From positions 1-24,708 of the forward strand of contig JAEYPH010000106.1 in the NCBI GenBank assembly GCA_023410875.1: a stretch of DNA of 24,708 nucleotides, in the 5' to 3' direction. The notes under the pieces were generated by a model. That model made no database searches and was not told the origin of the DNA. It saw only the letters and a program-made list of their open reading frames with translations. Shown one piece after another: positions 13,508 to 22,540 of the stretch. This DNA is from Bacillota bacterium (GTDB taxonomy: Bacteria > Bacillota > Clostridia > Christensenellales > UMGS416). Each line of letters begins with the position of its first letter. Position 1 is the stretch's first letter. The position numbers and the translations under genes were made by a program.

Positions 13508-13860
13508 CCCAGACACTGGACATTCTCGCGGCAATCCTGGCCCCCACCGAGGTGCTGCTGGGCGGCATGCCCGCGACGCCAGACACAGCGCTGGCACTGC
13601 AGGAGGTTGTGACGCCCCCTCCGGCCACGGCGCAGTGGTTCGGCGGAGAGGACATGACCCACACCGTGCAGCTGCGATCCCGGGCCGCCGACGCCGCCGC
13701 GGCCTACGCCGCCTGCAAGGCGGCCGTAACCCGACTCAACCGCTACCACGACGACGGGGTCAGCATCCTGTTGGCCTCCCCCATCCTGGACGCCGGCTGG
13801 GACGGCGCAACCCCTCCCCGGCGGGAATACACAGCAAATTTAACCATCAGGAGGTTTTGA
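13504..13860 (+). CDS. Probable tail terminator / tail completion protein
   Basis: A 118-residue protein just before the tail tube gene, the place of the tail terminator in siphophages. It has an N-terminal helix with Leu and Ala (LDILAAILAPTEVLLGG), a central beta part (HTVQLRSRAADA) and an ending typical of the group (REYTANLTIRRF). These proteins cap the tail tube and join it to the head. No strong family motif is visible, so the call rests on size, position and the ending. AAGGACG lies upstream of the ATG, which overlaps the small ORF stop. Confidence 0.6.
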   Translation: MTQTLDILAAILAPTEVLLGGMPATPDTALALQEVVTPPPATAQWFGGEDMTHTVQLRSRAADAAAAYAACKAAVTRLNRYHDDGVSILLASPILDAGWDGATPPRREYTANLTIRRF

Positions 13861-13861
13861 C

Positions 13862-14269
13862 ATGAGCATGTACACTGGCGTAACCGGCAAACTGAGCGTC
13901 AAGCAGGGCGCGGGCACCAAGATCGACGTGGCCCACATCAACAACTGGTCCGTGGAGCTCAAGAAGGAAATGATCGAGGACCTGTCCTTCGGCAGCGACT
14001 ACAAGGAGCGCATCCCCTCCACCAAGGACTGGACCGCCAGCTCCGAGGGCAAGGTGGACTTCGACGCCGCCAGCGGCCAGAAGCTGCTGTGGGACGCCTA
14101 CAACGACGGCACGCCCATCACCGCGACGTTCTCGTTGTCGGCCACGACGTTCTTCGAGGGCGACGCCTTTGTGGAGTCTCTGACCTTCAAGGACGCGGCC
14201 GACGGCGCCGGCGAGATTTCCATCAGCCTGGTAGGCAACGGCGGCATTGAGCTGACGCTGCTCGCGTAA
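13862..14269 (+). CDS. Major tail tube protein
   Basis: A 135-residue protein with the pattern of siphophage tail tube proteins: TGVTGKLSVKQG near the start, then IDVAHINNWSVELKKEMIED, FGSDYKERIPSTKDWTASS, and a final beta sandwich (GAGEISISLVGNGGIELTL). Hexameric rings of this protein form the tail tube through which DNA passes. GGAGG precedes the ATG, one base after the stop of the previous gene. It is followed by the family B repeat and then the tail chaperone gene, the normal order. Confidence 0.85.
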   Translation: MSMYTGVTGKLSVKQGAGTKIDVAHINNWSVELKKEMIEDLSFGSDYKERIPSTKDWTASSEGKVDFDAASGQKLLWDAYNDGTPITATFSLSATTFFEGDAFVESLTFKDAADGAGEISISLVGNGGIELTLLA

Positions 14270-14294
14270 CGCCAAACACCCCCTAGGATGAAGG

Positions 14295-14425
14295 GGCTGC
14301 CGCGCTGTCAAATTCGTTTAAAGTATGGGGCCGAAGGTTTCCAAAGGGCGATCGGAAAGCCCTTTGGTCGCGCCAAAAGGCGCGAAATCCTGTCTCTCTG
14401 AACTTTATGCGTTAGCGCGGCAGCC
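14295..14425 (+). repeat. Family B repeat copy 2 nested in a larger inverted repeat
   Basis: Outer arms GGCTGCCGCGCT (14295-14306) and AGCGCGGCAGCC (14414-14425) are perfect complements over 12 bp. Inside are CCAAAGGGC/GCCCTTTGG (14341-14349, 14359-14367) and TCGCGCC-AAAA-GGCGCGA (14368-14385). The whole could fold as one cruciform or RNA domain between the tail tube and tail chaperone genes. Confidence 0.8.
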
Positions 14426-14460
14426 TCAATATTTTCCGAATGACTTAAGGAGGAAATCCA

Positions 14461-14835
14461 ATGTTGACCATACAGATCGGCGAAAACACCCATCCCCTTT
14501 CGGCCAAGCTCATCGTAGCCAAACGGATCGAGACCGCCTTTCAGACGCCGCTGGGCACGCTGTTTGGCCGGCTGAACAATGCCCAGCTGGATGAACTGAT
14601 CAAGATCGTGTGCATCTCGGCGGACAAGCTCAACGACAAGGAGTTTACGACCACGATCTACGAGCACTGCGACTTTTCTGATCTGCTGTTCGCAGTGCAG
14701 GAGATCATCGCCCATGTGCTGTTCTCCGGCACACCGGAGGCCATCGAGGCAAAACTGGCCAAGTACCCCGCCGGTGAAACCGAAAAAAACGGGTTGAGGG
14801 CGCTGCTGGGCCTGCCGATCCCCAGCGCCTGCTAG
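14461..14835 (+). CDS. Tail assembly chaperone, short form (gpG-like)
   Basis: A 124-residue protein with a helical pattern (GTLFGRLNNAQLDELIKIV, then FTTTIYEHCDFSDLLFAVQE). By position between tail tube and tape measure it is the siphophage chaperone that coats the tape measure during tail assembly. AAGGAGGAA precedes the ATG. The slippery site at 14784-14790 lies near the end of this frame, and a fraction of ribosomes should shift to make the long form. The stop is TAG at 14833-14835. Confidence 0.8.
   Translation: MLTIQIGENTHPLSAKLIVAKRIETAFQTPLGTLFGRLNNAQLDELIKIVCISADKLNDKEFTTTIYEHCDFSDLLFAVQEIIAHVLFSGTPEAIEAKLAKYPAGETEKNGLRALLGLPIPSAC
14784..14829 (+). promoter_or_regulatory. Programmed -1 ribosomal frameshift signal
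   Basis: A-AAA-AAC at 14784-14790 is a canonical slippery heptamer in the correct phase. After an 8-nt spacer, GGCGCTG (14799-14805) pairs with CAGCGCC (14823-14829), with an added GGG/CCC pairing inside. A -1 shift enters the frame of the next ORF, which is open from 14778 through its stop at 15144-15146. Confidence 0.88.
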
Positions 14836-15146
14836 ATTGGGACCAGTTGGTAAGCGCAGCATTCACCATCGGCATCCTCCCGCAGCAGCTGTATGACATG
14901 GAGCTGTGGGAGTTCCAGCGCTGCATCCAGGCCTACAACGACCGCCAGCAGCGCGCCGCCCGGGAGGCGCTGGCTACTGCCTGGCAGACTGCGGCCTTTG
15001 TGGGCGCGGCCTTCGCCGGCAAGCTACGCCGCCTGGACGCCTATCTGAAGGAAACCGAAACGACCAAAGCGCCGCAGCTCTCCAAGGAGGAGTTCGAGCG
15101 GCGCCTGCAACGCATAAAAGGAGGTGCGGATCATGGAGACAGCTAG
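14790..15146 (+). CDS. Tail assembly chaperone, frameshift extension (gpT-like part)
   Basis: Reached by the -1 shift; the long product is join(14461..14790, 14790..15146), 228 residues. After the shift it reads KKRVEGAAGPADPQRLLDWD, then VSAAFTIGILPQQLYDMELW and a helical charged tail. A hydrophobic and aromatic part followed by helices is typical of the T domain that recruits tube protein to the tape measure. The only independent start would be a TTG at 14847 without a proper ribosome binding site, which supports frameshifting. It overlaps the tape measure start by 14 bp. Confidence 0.85.
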   Translation, partial: RVEGAAGPADPQRLLDWDQLVSAAFTIGILPQQLYDMELWEFQRCIQAYNDRQQRAAREALATAWQTAAFVGAAFAGKLRRLDAYLKETETTKAPQLSKEEFERRLQRIKGGADHGDS

Positions 15147-17394
15147 CATCAACGCCAGCGTGAACCTGGATACCAGCGCGTTTGACCGCGCCGTGGAGCG
15201 CGTGAAGAGCGGGTTGTCCAGCGTGAAGTCTGGTATCCAGTCTGTCGCGAAAGCCGGCCTGAAGATGGCTGGCATTGATCTGGGATTAGAAGGAGTGCTC
15301 AAAGGACTGCAGGCCGCTGAGTTGGGGTACCTTGGGTTGGAAACATCCGTAGCCCGCGTGAATACGCTGTTTGGCAGCTCTGCGGCAACCATCCGCGATT
15401 TCGGGGCAACCTCGCAGACGCAGTTTGGCCTGGCCGAAACCGACGCCTACCGTTACGCCCAGGTGTACGGCAATCTGTTCCAGGGCATGACCGATAGTGC
15501 CGACGACAACGCCCAGGCCACCGTGGCGATGCTGCAGGCCACGGCGGTGATGGCCTCCAAGACCGGCCTGACCACCGAGGAAGTCATCGACCGCGTCAGC
15601 AGCAGCGTTCGCGGCAACGCCGGCGCCATGGCGGAGCTGGGCATACAGACTCAGGCCAGCGCGTTGGTAAGCACCGAGGCTTTTCAAAAGATGGCCGACG
15701 GCCGCAGCTGGGACCAGCTCTCCGAGAAAGAGCAGGAGCAGGTGCGCATGCTGGGCATTCTGGAGCAGGCCAACGACAAGTACGGTTCCGCAGTGGGCCA
15801 GAGCAGCGCCTATTCGCTCAACAGCCTGGGCGGTGCCTTTGATTCGCTGGTCGCCTATGCCGGCATGTTCGTGAACGCCGGGCTCATGCCTGTGGTACAA
15901 TGGCTGACCGACATCGTGACCTGGGCCACCGACGCCGTCAAAGCGCTGGGCGGTTTTATGGGGCTGTCCGTGGGCGGCACGCTAGACCAGCCCTCGGGCC
16001 AGATGGATTTTCAGAACATCACGGATGCCTGGGGCGACCTGCAGGCGGCGCTGGCGCCGCTGAGCGACACCATCGGCGAGGGACTGGCATGGTTTTGGGA
16101 CAATGTGCTGCAACCCTTTGGCACCTGGGCGGCCAACGACACCGTTCCGGGCTTTTTGCAGGCGCTTAGTGGGGTGATCGGCGTGGCCAACAGCGTGATT
16201 GGAGCACTGCAGCCTTTGGGCCAATGGTTGTGGGACAATTTCCTGCAACCCATTGCTGAATGGACCGGTGGAACAATTACTACCATTCTAGCCGGCATTG
16301 TTGAGGCATTGGGCGGCGTAAGCGGATGGATTGAAGCCAACCAAATTGTAATCGAGGCCCTGGCCATTGTGATAGGCAGTTTTGCCGCGGCGTGGGGCTT
16401 GGTAAACCTCGCAGTAGGCGTTTGGCAAGCCGTTGGCTCAATAGGTGCTATTGTCACCGGGGCATTTGCCGCCGCAGTAAATTTTTTACTCTCTCCCATA
16501 GGATTAGTAGTGCTCGCAATTGGAGCGCTCATCGCCATCGTCGTGCTGTTGATCAAGTTTTGGCCAGAGATTTCGGCCGCCGCTGCCGCCGCGTGGGAAT
16601 GGATCCAGAATGCCTGGGCCACTGTGGCGGATTGGTTCAACGCCAACGTCATCCAGCCTGTGGTCGGGTTCTTCACAGGCCTCTGGACAGGTATCACGGA
16701 GGCGGTCACCGCAGCCGTTGCGTGGCTGGTGAACGCCTGGGGCACCGTGGCCAACTGGATAAACGCCAACGTCGTGCAGCCCATCGTCGGCTTTTTCACC
16801 GGCCTGTGGGCACAGCTGAACACGGCCGTCACTACGGCCATCAATCTGTTCAGAACCGCGTGGAGCACCGTGGCCACTTGGTTCAACACCAACGTGGTCC
16901 AGCCCATCGCCGGGTTTTTTACCGGCCTGTGGGACTCCGTAAAGAAGCTGTTCACCTCCGTGGGCACGACCATCGGCAACGCCGTGGGCGGCGCATTCAA
17001 GTCGGCGGTCAACGCCGTGATCGGCTTTGTCGAGGGAACCATCAACAACCTGATTCGAGGCATCAACGCTGCCATCGGTCTGATCAACATGATCCCCGGC
17101 GTCAACATCCGAACCCTGTCTATGCTGTCCATCCCCCGCATGGCCCAGGGCGGCGTGGTGGCTCGCCCGACGATCGCGATGATCGGCGAAGCCGGCCGCG
17201 AGGCCGTGCTACCGTTGGAGAACAACACCGGCTGGATGACCGAGATGGCCCACCAGCTGGCCGCGGCGATGAACGGCCCGCAGCTGGCCGGCGGCGGCGA
17301 CATCCTGATCCCCGTGTATCTGGACGGCAACCTGCTGGACCAGGTGATCGTCAGCGCCCAGGAGCGCAAGAACATGCGCAGCAACGGGAGGTAA
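15133..17394 (+). CDS. Tail tape measure protein
   Basis: A 753-residue protein. N-terminal coiled coil with VERVKSGLSSVKSGIQSVAK; a middle part with hydrophobic segments (about residues 410-480, LVVLAIGALIAIVVLLIKF); then three copies of a 41-residue repeat (W-TVA-WFN-NV-QP--GFFTGLW; 123-nt period, with matching points at 16648, 16771 and 16894); and a C terminus ending GGVVARPTIAMIGEAGREAV, the usual tape measure ending. It sets tail length; at about 1.5 angstrom per residue the tail would be near 110 nm. The GGAGGTG before the ATG decides against the GTG at 15124, which lies inside that site. Confidence 0.93.
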   Translation: METASINASVNLDTSAFDRAVERVKSGLSSVKSGIQSVAKAGLKMAGIDLGLEGVLKGLQAAELGYLGLETSVARVNTLFGSSAATIRDFGATSQTQFGLAETDAYRYAQVYGNLFQGMTDSADDNAQATVAMLQATAVMASKTGLTTEEVIDRVSSSVRGNAGAMAELGIQTQASALVSTEAFQKMADGRSWDQLSEKEQEQVRMLGILEQANDKYGSAVGQSSAYSLNSLGGAFDSLVAYAGMFVNAGLMPVVQWLTDIVTWATDAVKALGGFMGLSVGGTLDQPSGQMDFQNITDAWGDLQAALAPLSDTIGEGLAWFWDNVLQPFGTWAANDTVPGFLQALSGVIGVANSVIGALQPLGQWLWDNFLQPIAEWTGGTITTILAGIVEALGGVSGWIEANQIVIEALAIVIGSFAAAWGLVNLAVGVWQAVGSIGAIVTGAFAAAVNFLLSPIGLVVLAIGALIAIVVLLIKFWPEISAAAAAAWEWIQNAWATVADWFNANVIQPVVGFFTGLWTGITEAVTAAVAWLVNAWGTVANWINANVVQPIVGFFTGLWAQLNTAVTTAINLFRTAWSTVATWFNTNVVQPIAGFFTGLWDSVKKLFTSVGTTIGNAVGGAFKSAVNAVIGFVEGTINNLIRGINAAIGLINMIPGVNIRTLSMLSIPRMAQGGVVARPTIAMIGEAGREAVLPLENNTGWMTEMAHQLAAAMNGPQLAGGGDILIPVYLDGNLLDQVIVSAQERKNMRSNGR

Positions 17395-17400
17395 CAATTT

Positions 17401-17766
17401 ATGGCGATGATATCCATCGGCGGGGTGGCGCTGCCCAATCCCACCGATTACAAGGTGACTCTGCAGGACCTGGACGGCGACAACGCGACGCGCAGCGAGA
17501 CCGGGTTTTTGACCCGGGATTGCATACGCGCCGGCATCTACAAAATCGACGTGACCTGGCGGGTCAAGCGGCCGCTGCTCAAACTGATCACCGACCAGCT
17601 CGAGACAGCCAAGTTCACGGTGACGTTCTTCGACCCCACCGACAGCGCCGACCACACGGCGCAGATGTACTGCGGCGATCGCGCCGGGACGCTGAAGTCC
17701 TACACCGACGAAGGCAAGCCCGACGAAAGCCTGTGGGAGCTCAGCCTGCAGCTGATTGAATTTTAG
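17401..17766 (+). CDS. Distal tail-like structural protein (DUF6711-like)
   Basis: A 121-residue protein starting MAMISIGGVALPNPTDYKV, followed by QDLDGDNATRSETGFLTRDC and FTVTFFDPTD. This pattern is that of a short phage protein family placed just after the tape measure, which I recall as DUF6711. It most likely serves at the tail tip as adaptor between tube and hub. GGGAGG in the tape measure end serves as ribosome binding site. The family number is from memory. Confidence 0.7.
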   Translation: MAMISIGGVALPNPTDYKVTLQDLDGDNATRSETGFLTRDCIRAGIYKIDVTWRVKRPLLKLITDQLETAKFTVTFFDPTDSADHTAQMYCGDRAGTLKSYTDEGKPDESLWELSLQLIEF

Positions 17767-17777
17767 GAGGTGCCGCT

Positions 17778-19460
17778 ATGTATCCGGTATCCGCGGCTTA
17801 TACGGCAGCCATTGCCGACCCGCAGCGCATCACCTGCGTGACGGGCTCCATCACGCTGGCCGATGGCACGAGGCTCCCCATCACCGACGAGAGCATCGTG
17901 CTGGGCAGCCTGTATCTTTCCAGCCAGTGCGTTAGCGGCGACGACATCGACATCGGCAGCGTGTACGCGTCGGAGCTGGGTTTTGTGCTCAAGACCGACA
18001 TGGAGAACCCCTACAGCCTGCAGGGCGCCCGCGTGGCGCTGCAGTTCGGGGTGCAGGTGGCCGACGGCTCCGTGGAGCGGGTGCCGCTGGGATATTACTA
18101 CGCAGACACACCCACGCGCCAGGCCGGCAAAATTGCACTCAAGTGCTACGACGGCCTGCTGCTTTTTGACCGGCCCATGGACGCGGCGCTAGCCCCCGAC
18201 ACAGCCTACGCCCTGCTGAGCGCCGCCTGCGCTGCCGCCGGCGTCACGCTGGCCATGAGCCAGACCGACATCGAGGCCCTGCCCAACGGCACGCTGACGC
18301 TGACACCGCCCAGCGGGAACAGCGCCATCAAGACCTGGCGCGACCTGCTGATGTGGGTGTGCCAGGCGCTCTCCGGTTGGGCGGCGATGGACCGCATGGG
18401 CCAGCTGGAGATCCGCGGCTATGGCTCCATCTCCCGTAGGGACATCAGCCCTGGTGTGCGCATGCGTACGACGGCGGCGGACACCCAGGTGCAGGTAACC
18501 CAGGTGACAATGAAGCTGGGGGAGGCGACCCACAGCCAGGGCGCCGAGGGCATGACCATGGCGCTGGACGCCAACCCGCTCTTCGGGGCCCTGAACGACG
18601 CCATGGTGGACACCGCGCTGGCGGCCATACTGGGCCAGATGGGCGCGGCGCAGTATGTGCCCGCCACGGTGGAATTCAACGGCGACCCGGCGCTGGACCC
18701 CGGCGACCTGGTGACGCTGCCGGCCACGCCGGCGGGCGACCTGACGATCCCCGTGATGAAATCCACGTGGCGGTATCGGGGGCGGCACACGATCGCCGCT
18801 GTGGGCAAAAGCACCCGGCTGCGCTCGGAATACTCCCAGAACAGCAAGGCTGTAAGCGCCATTGCCACGGCGGCCCAGGCGGCAAACCAGCTGGCCCAGG
18901 CAGCCAACCAGTCGGCACAACTCATAAACGACGCCATCGGCGGGCATGTGCTGATCCGCCAGAGCGCACGGCCCGACGAGACCAACGAAATTTTAATCAT
19001 GGACAGCGCCGACCCTGCGCAGGCCGTGAAGATCTGGCGGTGGAACCTGGGCGGGCTGGGCTACAGCGCCGGGTTGGACGCCGACGGCAACCTGACCCAA
19101 GGCGCGGACAACCCGGCTCGGCAGTATGCCGTGGCCATCACAATGGACGGCGTTATCAACGCGCAGTTTGTGAAGGGCGGCCGAATTGAGGGGGACGTGA
19201 TCTTCGCCGGGGAGCTTTCCGCGGCGACGGGCAGCTTTGACCACCTGTTGGCCGGCAAGCTGGACGACAACGGCAACCCCGTTGGCGCTTATCTGAAGAT
19301 GGGCATAGATGGGTTCGGCGACCCCTACATCGACATTTTCGACGACGATCGCGTGCGCCAACGCTCCATCCGCAAGGATGGCGACACCTATGGCGGCAAC
19401 ATCGTGCAGAGCACCTATTCGATCTTGAACCGCGTTGGCGTCGGCACTTTCGTACGATAA
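17778..19460 (+). CDS. Tail-associated hub protein
   Basis: A 560-residue protein. The first 330 residues are beta-rich and resemble gp27/Tal-like hub domains (SQCVSGDDIDIGSVYASELG, then YYYADTPTRQAGKIALKCYD). At about 340-385 lies a helical, Ala/Gln-rich coiled coil (AIATAAQAANQLAQAANQSA). The C-terminal part (VAITMDGVINAQFVKGGRIE onward) matches the gp58-like tail where fibres attach. No peptidase motif is visible. GGAGGTG precedes the ATG. It follows the distal tail protein and precedes the fibre, the normal order for a siphophage tip. Confidence 0.82.
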   Translation: MYPVSAAYTAAIADPQRITCVTGSITLADGTRLPITDESIVLGSLYLSSQCVSGDDIDIGSVYASELGFVLKTDMENPYSLQGARVALQFGVQVADGSVERVPLGYYYADTPTRQAGKIALKCYDGLLLFDRPMDAALAPDTAYALLSAACAAAGVTLAMSQTDIEALPNGTLTLTPPSGNSAIKTWRDLLMWVCQALSGWAAMDRMGQLEIRGYGSISRRDISPGVRMRTTAADTQVQVTQVTMKLGEATHSQGAEGMTMALDANPLFGALNDAMVDTALAAILGQMGAAQYVPATVEFNGDPALDPGDLVTLPATPAGDLTIPVMKSTWRYRGRHTIAAVGKSTRLRSEYSQNSKAVSAIATAAQAANQLAQAANQSAQLINDAIGGHVLIRQSARPDETNEILIMDSADPAQAVKIWRWNLGGLGYSAGLDADGNLTQGADNPARQYAVAITMDGVINAQFVKGGRIEGDVIFAGELSAATGSFDHLLAGKLDDNGNPVGAYLKMGIDGFGDPYIDIFDDDRVRQRSIRKDGDTYGGNIVQSTYSILNRVGVGTFVR

Positions 19461-19472
19461 GGAGGTGGGCAT

Positions 19473-22322
19473 TTGGCGACTCAAAACATCAAGACGGCAT
19501 ACAACAAATACCGCCCCGCGGCGGCCCGCTGGGATGGCCCACTGAGCAACCAGCTCTTCGGCGGCAAGACCAGCGATGGCGGCCTTTACGCTGTGGCGCT
19601 GGGTTTTGCGGGCCTCGCCCCCTATCGCATCTATCCGTTCAATGGGGTAACCCTATACCTCTACCGCTTTGACGACGGCCAAGCCAACACCAAGACCTGG
19701 ACCTATCAGGTGGCCAGCGGCGTAAACACCAACGGCACCGTGGACCTGGTGGACGGCGCCAGCGGCAGTTTCAGCTTTTCGGCGAAGGAAGCGTGGAAAT
19801 CCGTGGCACTGTCGGCGGCGGCTGTCGCGGCGCTCAAGGCCGGTAACAACTACATTTACCTGACCAGCTCCAGCAACGGCCAGTACGCAGGCATTCGCCC
19901 GCTGGAATACAGCTCCGGGGCCTATGCCGCCTATGTGGCGCTCAACTACACACCGGAGCCCGCGCCCACGACGCCCACCGCCTATACACCCGGCACCGCC
20001 ACCGGCGATTCTGTGACGCTGGATTGGTCCGACTGCTCCGACACCCGTGGGCATTTTACGTCATCGCAGCTGATGTACGACGTGCAGCTTTCGCTGAACG
20101 GCGGATCGAGTTGGGGGCAGACCTACACGACGGCTCCCGGTCAGAGCTCCATGGACTTCCCGATCAAGGCCTACGTAGGCTATCAGCCCGGTGTAGACCT
20201 TTCCAACAACGCCGTGCGCTACCGCGTGCGGACGCATACGTCGGCCTTTAACGGCGTGGAATACTACTCCGCGTGGGCCACGTCGGGAGCTTTTACGGCG
20301 GACTACCGCTTTTCCAGCGTGCCGCCCGGCGTGCCGACGCCGGGCACGATCACCGGCGAGACCGCGACCTTTGACTGGGCCGACGTGTCCAGCCAGAACG
20401 GCGTGTATGCCGACGGCACGATGTGCTATGAGCTGATGATCAGCCTGGACGGCGGCAACTCCTGGGGCACGGCCATGGCCACCGCCGCCGGCGCAAGCCA
20501 GCTGGCGGTCAATATGCGGTCTTACCTCGGCCTGCAGGCCGGCAGGTACTACATCAACCCCAACTGCCGCATCGCCGTGCGCAGCAAGAGCCCCAACGAG
20601 CACTACAGCGGCTGGACGGTGTGCGGCAACTTCGCAGTGGATTACCGCATCGCCCCAAGCCAGCCGGCGGCACCGTCGCCATCCAAGGCGGCGCCCTACG
20701 AGGGCGAGACCATCACGGTGACGCTGAGCCGGCCCTCTTCCTACAACGAGCTGGACAACGGCGGCAACCCCAACCAGCTGACATACATCGTGTGGAACCA
20801 CAGCTGCGAAGTGGGGCGCGTGAACGCGCCGTGCACGCAAGCCAGCGCCCAGATCGACCTTGGCATCGGCAACTGGACCGCGGGTTCCGCCGACTTGTCC
20901 TCCTGTTTGAAGGTGCTCGTGCGGGACACCCACGGCCAAGACAGCTCCTGGTCGGCCCAGGCCGGCCTGACCGTGCGGCGGTTCCGCGAGCCTGTGGCCG
21001 TGGTGACCACGATCCCCCGCACGCAGGACACGGCCACCATCCACATCGCCGTGACCGACACCGGCTACGGCGGACCGCCGGACAACGCAAGGGTGCGGCG
21101 CATCCTCTATAAGCTGGCTTCCGGCGACATCACCGAAGCCCCCATCGGCCCATGGGCGGGGATGTCCAACTCCTTCACGCTGGCCAACCTATCCGCCACC
21201 GACCGTTACGCGCTGCAGGTGCAGGCGGTGAACGCCGCGCCGGACGGCACGCCTCTGAGTGACAAGACCGGCCCGGCCTACGCGGCTACGATACTGGAAT
21301 ACAGCCCGGCGACCTACGCCTGGCACGACAAGATCACCGGCGGCAGCGGCTTTTCGGCCAAGGCTTTGATCGTGGGATCGGACTACGGTGTCGCGGTGGA
21401 CCCCGGTTGGGGCGTGTTCCAGAACGGGCTCAAGGTAGGCGCAAACAGCGTGTGGCACGCGGGGAACTTCCCGCGCAACCCGGCGCTGATGGCCGGCGCG
21501 GGAGACACCGGCGCCTTCTGGCGGGCGACAGCCAGCGGCAGCTATTGCAACGAGGGCGGTCTGGCCGGCGCGCCCTCGGCCTGGGGGCTGCTCAACCTCG
21601 CCCAGTACGGCGGCAGCGATTACTTTGCTCTATACCATGTGCAGCCCGACGGAGACCTGTACTACACCGGTGGCAACGGCAGCACCTCTGCCGTGTCCTG
21701 GAAAAGGATATGGAGCAGCGGTAATTTCGACCCGGCCAGCAAGGCCGACGCGGGGCACGCCCATAGCTATTTGCCGCTATCGGGAGGATCGATATCCGGC
21801 AATTTATCGGCGACCGGCTCCGTGAACGCTGTGTTGGTGAGCGCCTCGACGATAAGCGGCACGGGGCAAATCAACCTGCCCAGCGGCAACGGCACGGCTT
21901 ACATGGTTGCCGGCGGCGGTGACGCCGCCGGGTATTCGGCCAACACCCTGTCGCTGGCGTGCTGGAACGGCATGGGCTTTTACAACCCGACGTCCGGCGG
22001 AGCCTATCCCAACGCGATCTCCGGATACGTGGACTTCCGCAACGGCTTCATCGACATGAAGGGCGGCTTCCGGCGCAACGGCAAAGACGTATGGGACGAG
22101 ACCAACCTCATCACCGCCCAGGGCAGCGTGGCAATCAGCGGCGGCGCATGGACCAACGTGTCCTTCGGAAAAACCTTCCCCAGCTACCCGCGGCTGGCTT
22201 TGAGCACGACCCACGCGACATCCTTCCCCAAGGTGCGGGCGGTGACCACAACCGGATGCCAGGTGTGCCTGGACGGCACCGCATCCGGGACAGTCTGCTG
22301 GACGGCGATCTACACCGCGTAA
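19473..22322 (+). CDS. Tail fibre / receptor-binding protein
   Basis: A 949-residue protein starting at TTG 19473, fixed by AAGGAGGTG. The N-terminal domain (about 1-150) has a DNRLRE-like pattern (YPFNGVTLYLYRFDDGQ). Two fibronectin-like modules follow (about 165-285 and 290-390), each with SLxGGxSWG and ending in a DYR motif. Then come more beta modules, a pyocin-knob-like domain (about 670-755, ending SWKRIWSSGNFDPASK), the fibre motif LPLSGGSISGNLSATGSV (about 768), and a C-terminal gp53-like beta sandwich after WDETNL. It should bind carbohydrate on the host surface. Almost all Cys are in the last part and the knob. Confidence 0.85.
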   Translation: MATQNIKTAYNKYRPAAARWDGPLSNQLFGGKTSDGGLYAVALGFAGLAPYRIYPFNGVTLYLYRFDDGQANTKTWTYQVASGVNTNGTVDLVDGASGSFSFSAKEAWKSVALSAAAVAALKAGNNYIYLTSSSNGQYAGIRPLEYSSGAYAAYVALNYTPEPAPTTPTAYTPGTATGDSVTLDWSDCSDTRGHFTSSQLMYDVQLSLNGGSSWGQTYTTAPGQSSMDFPIKAYVGYQPGVDLSNNAVRYRVRTHTSAFNGVEYYSAWATSGAFTADYRFSSVPPGVPTPGTITGETATFDWADVSSQNGVYADGTMCYELMISLDGGNSWGTAMATAAGASQLAVNMRSYLGLQAGRYYINPNCRIAVRSKSPNEHYSGWTVCGNFAVDYRIAPSQPAAPSPSKAAPYEGETITVTLSRPSSYNELDNGGNPNQLTYIVWNHSCEVGRVNAPCTQASAQIDLGIGNWTAGSADLSSCLKVLVRDTHGQDSSWSAQAGLTVRRFREPVAVVTTIPRTQDTATIHIAVTDTGYGGPPDNARVRRILYKLASGDITEAPIGPWAGMSNSFTLANLSATDRYALQVQAVNAAPDGTPLSDKTGPAYAATILEYSPATYAWHDKITGGSGFSAKALIVGSDYGVAVDPGWGVFQNGLKVGANSVWHAGNFPRNPALMAGAGDTGAFWRATASGSYCNEGGLAGAPSAWGLLNLAQYGGSDYFALYHVQPDGDLYYTGGNGSTSAVSWKRIWSSGNFDPASKADAGHAHSYLPLSGGSISGNLSATGSVNAVLVSASTISGTGQINLPSGNGTAYMVAGGGDAAGYSANTLSLACWNGMGFYNPTSGGAYPNAISGYVDFRNGFIDMKGGFRRNGKDVWDETNLITAQGSVAISGGAWTNVSFGKTFPSYPRLALSTTHATSFPKVRAVTTTGCQVCLDGTASGTVCWTAIYTA

Positions 22323-22342
22323 AGACAGAGGAGGACATTCAA

Positions 22343-22528
22343 GTGACCATTGCAGAACACAAGGAAGCCTGCGCCAGGCAGTTTGAGGAACTGACCCGGC
22401 GGATCGCCCAGCTGGGCGAAGAGCTGCAGCAGACGCTGGCGGCCCGCGAGCAGGTTCGGGGGCGATACGCTCTGGCGTGCGAGCTGGAACAAAACCAGGC
22501 AACCGCTGAACTCGCTCCCATCGGATAA
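22343..22528 (+). CDS. Small coiled-coil protein of the tail operon
   Basis: Starts at GTG 22343 after GAGGAGG; 61 residues, almost all helix (EELTRRIAQLGEELQQTLAA). Similar small coiled-coil proteins stand after fibre genes in Firmicutes prophages and may be fibre chaperones or holin-region proteins. No membrane segment is present. Last gene of the tail operon. Confidence 0.65.
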   Translation: MTIAEHKEACARQFEELTRRIAQLGEELQQTLAAREQVRGRYALACELEQNQATAELAPIG

Positions 22529-22540
22529 CACAACCAAGAC

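Noticed and set aside
14847..15146. Independent gene starting at TTG 14847
   Set aside because: No suitable ribosome binding site. The frameshift signal and the frame being open from 14778 explain it better as an extension.
16011..17444. Minus-strand ORF of 477 codons opposite the tape measure gene
   Set aside because: Mirror of the repeat-rich tape measure. No start signal and composition unlike a protein.
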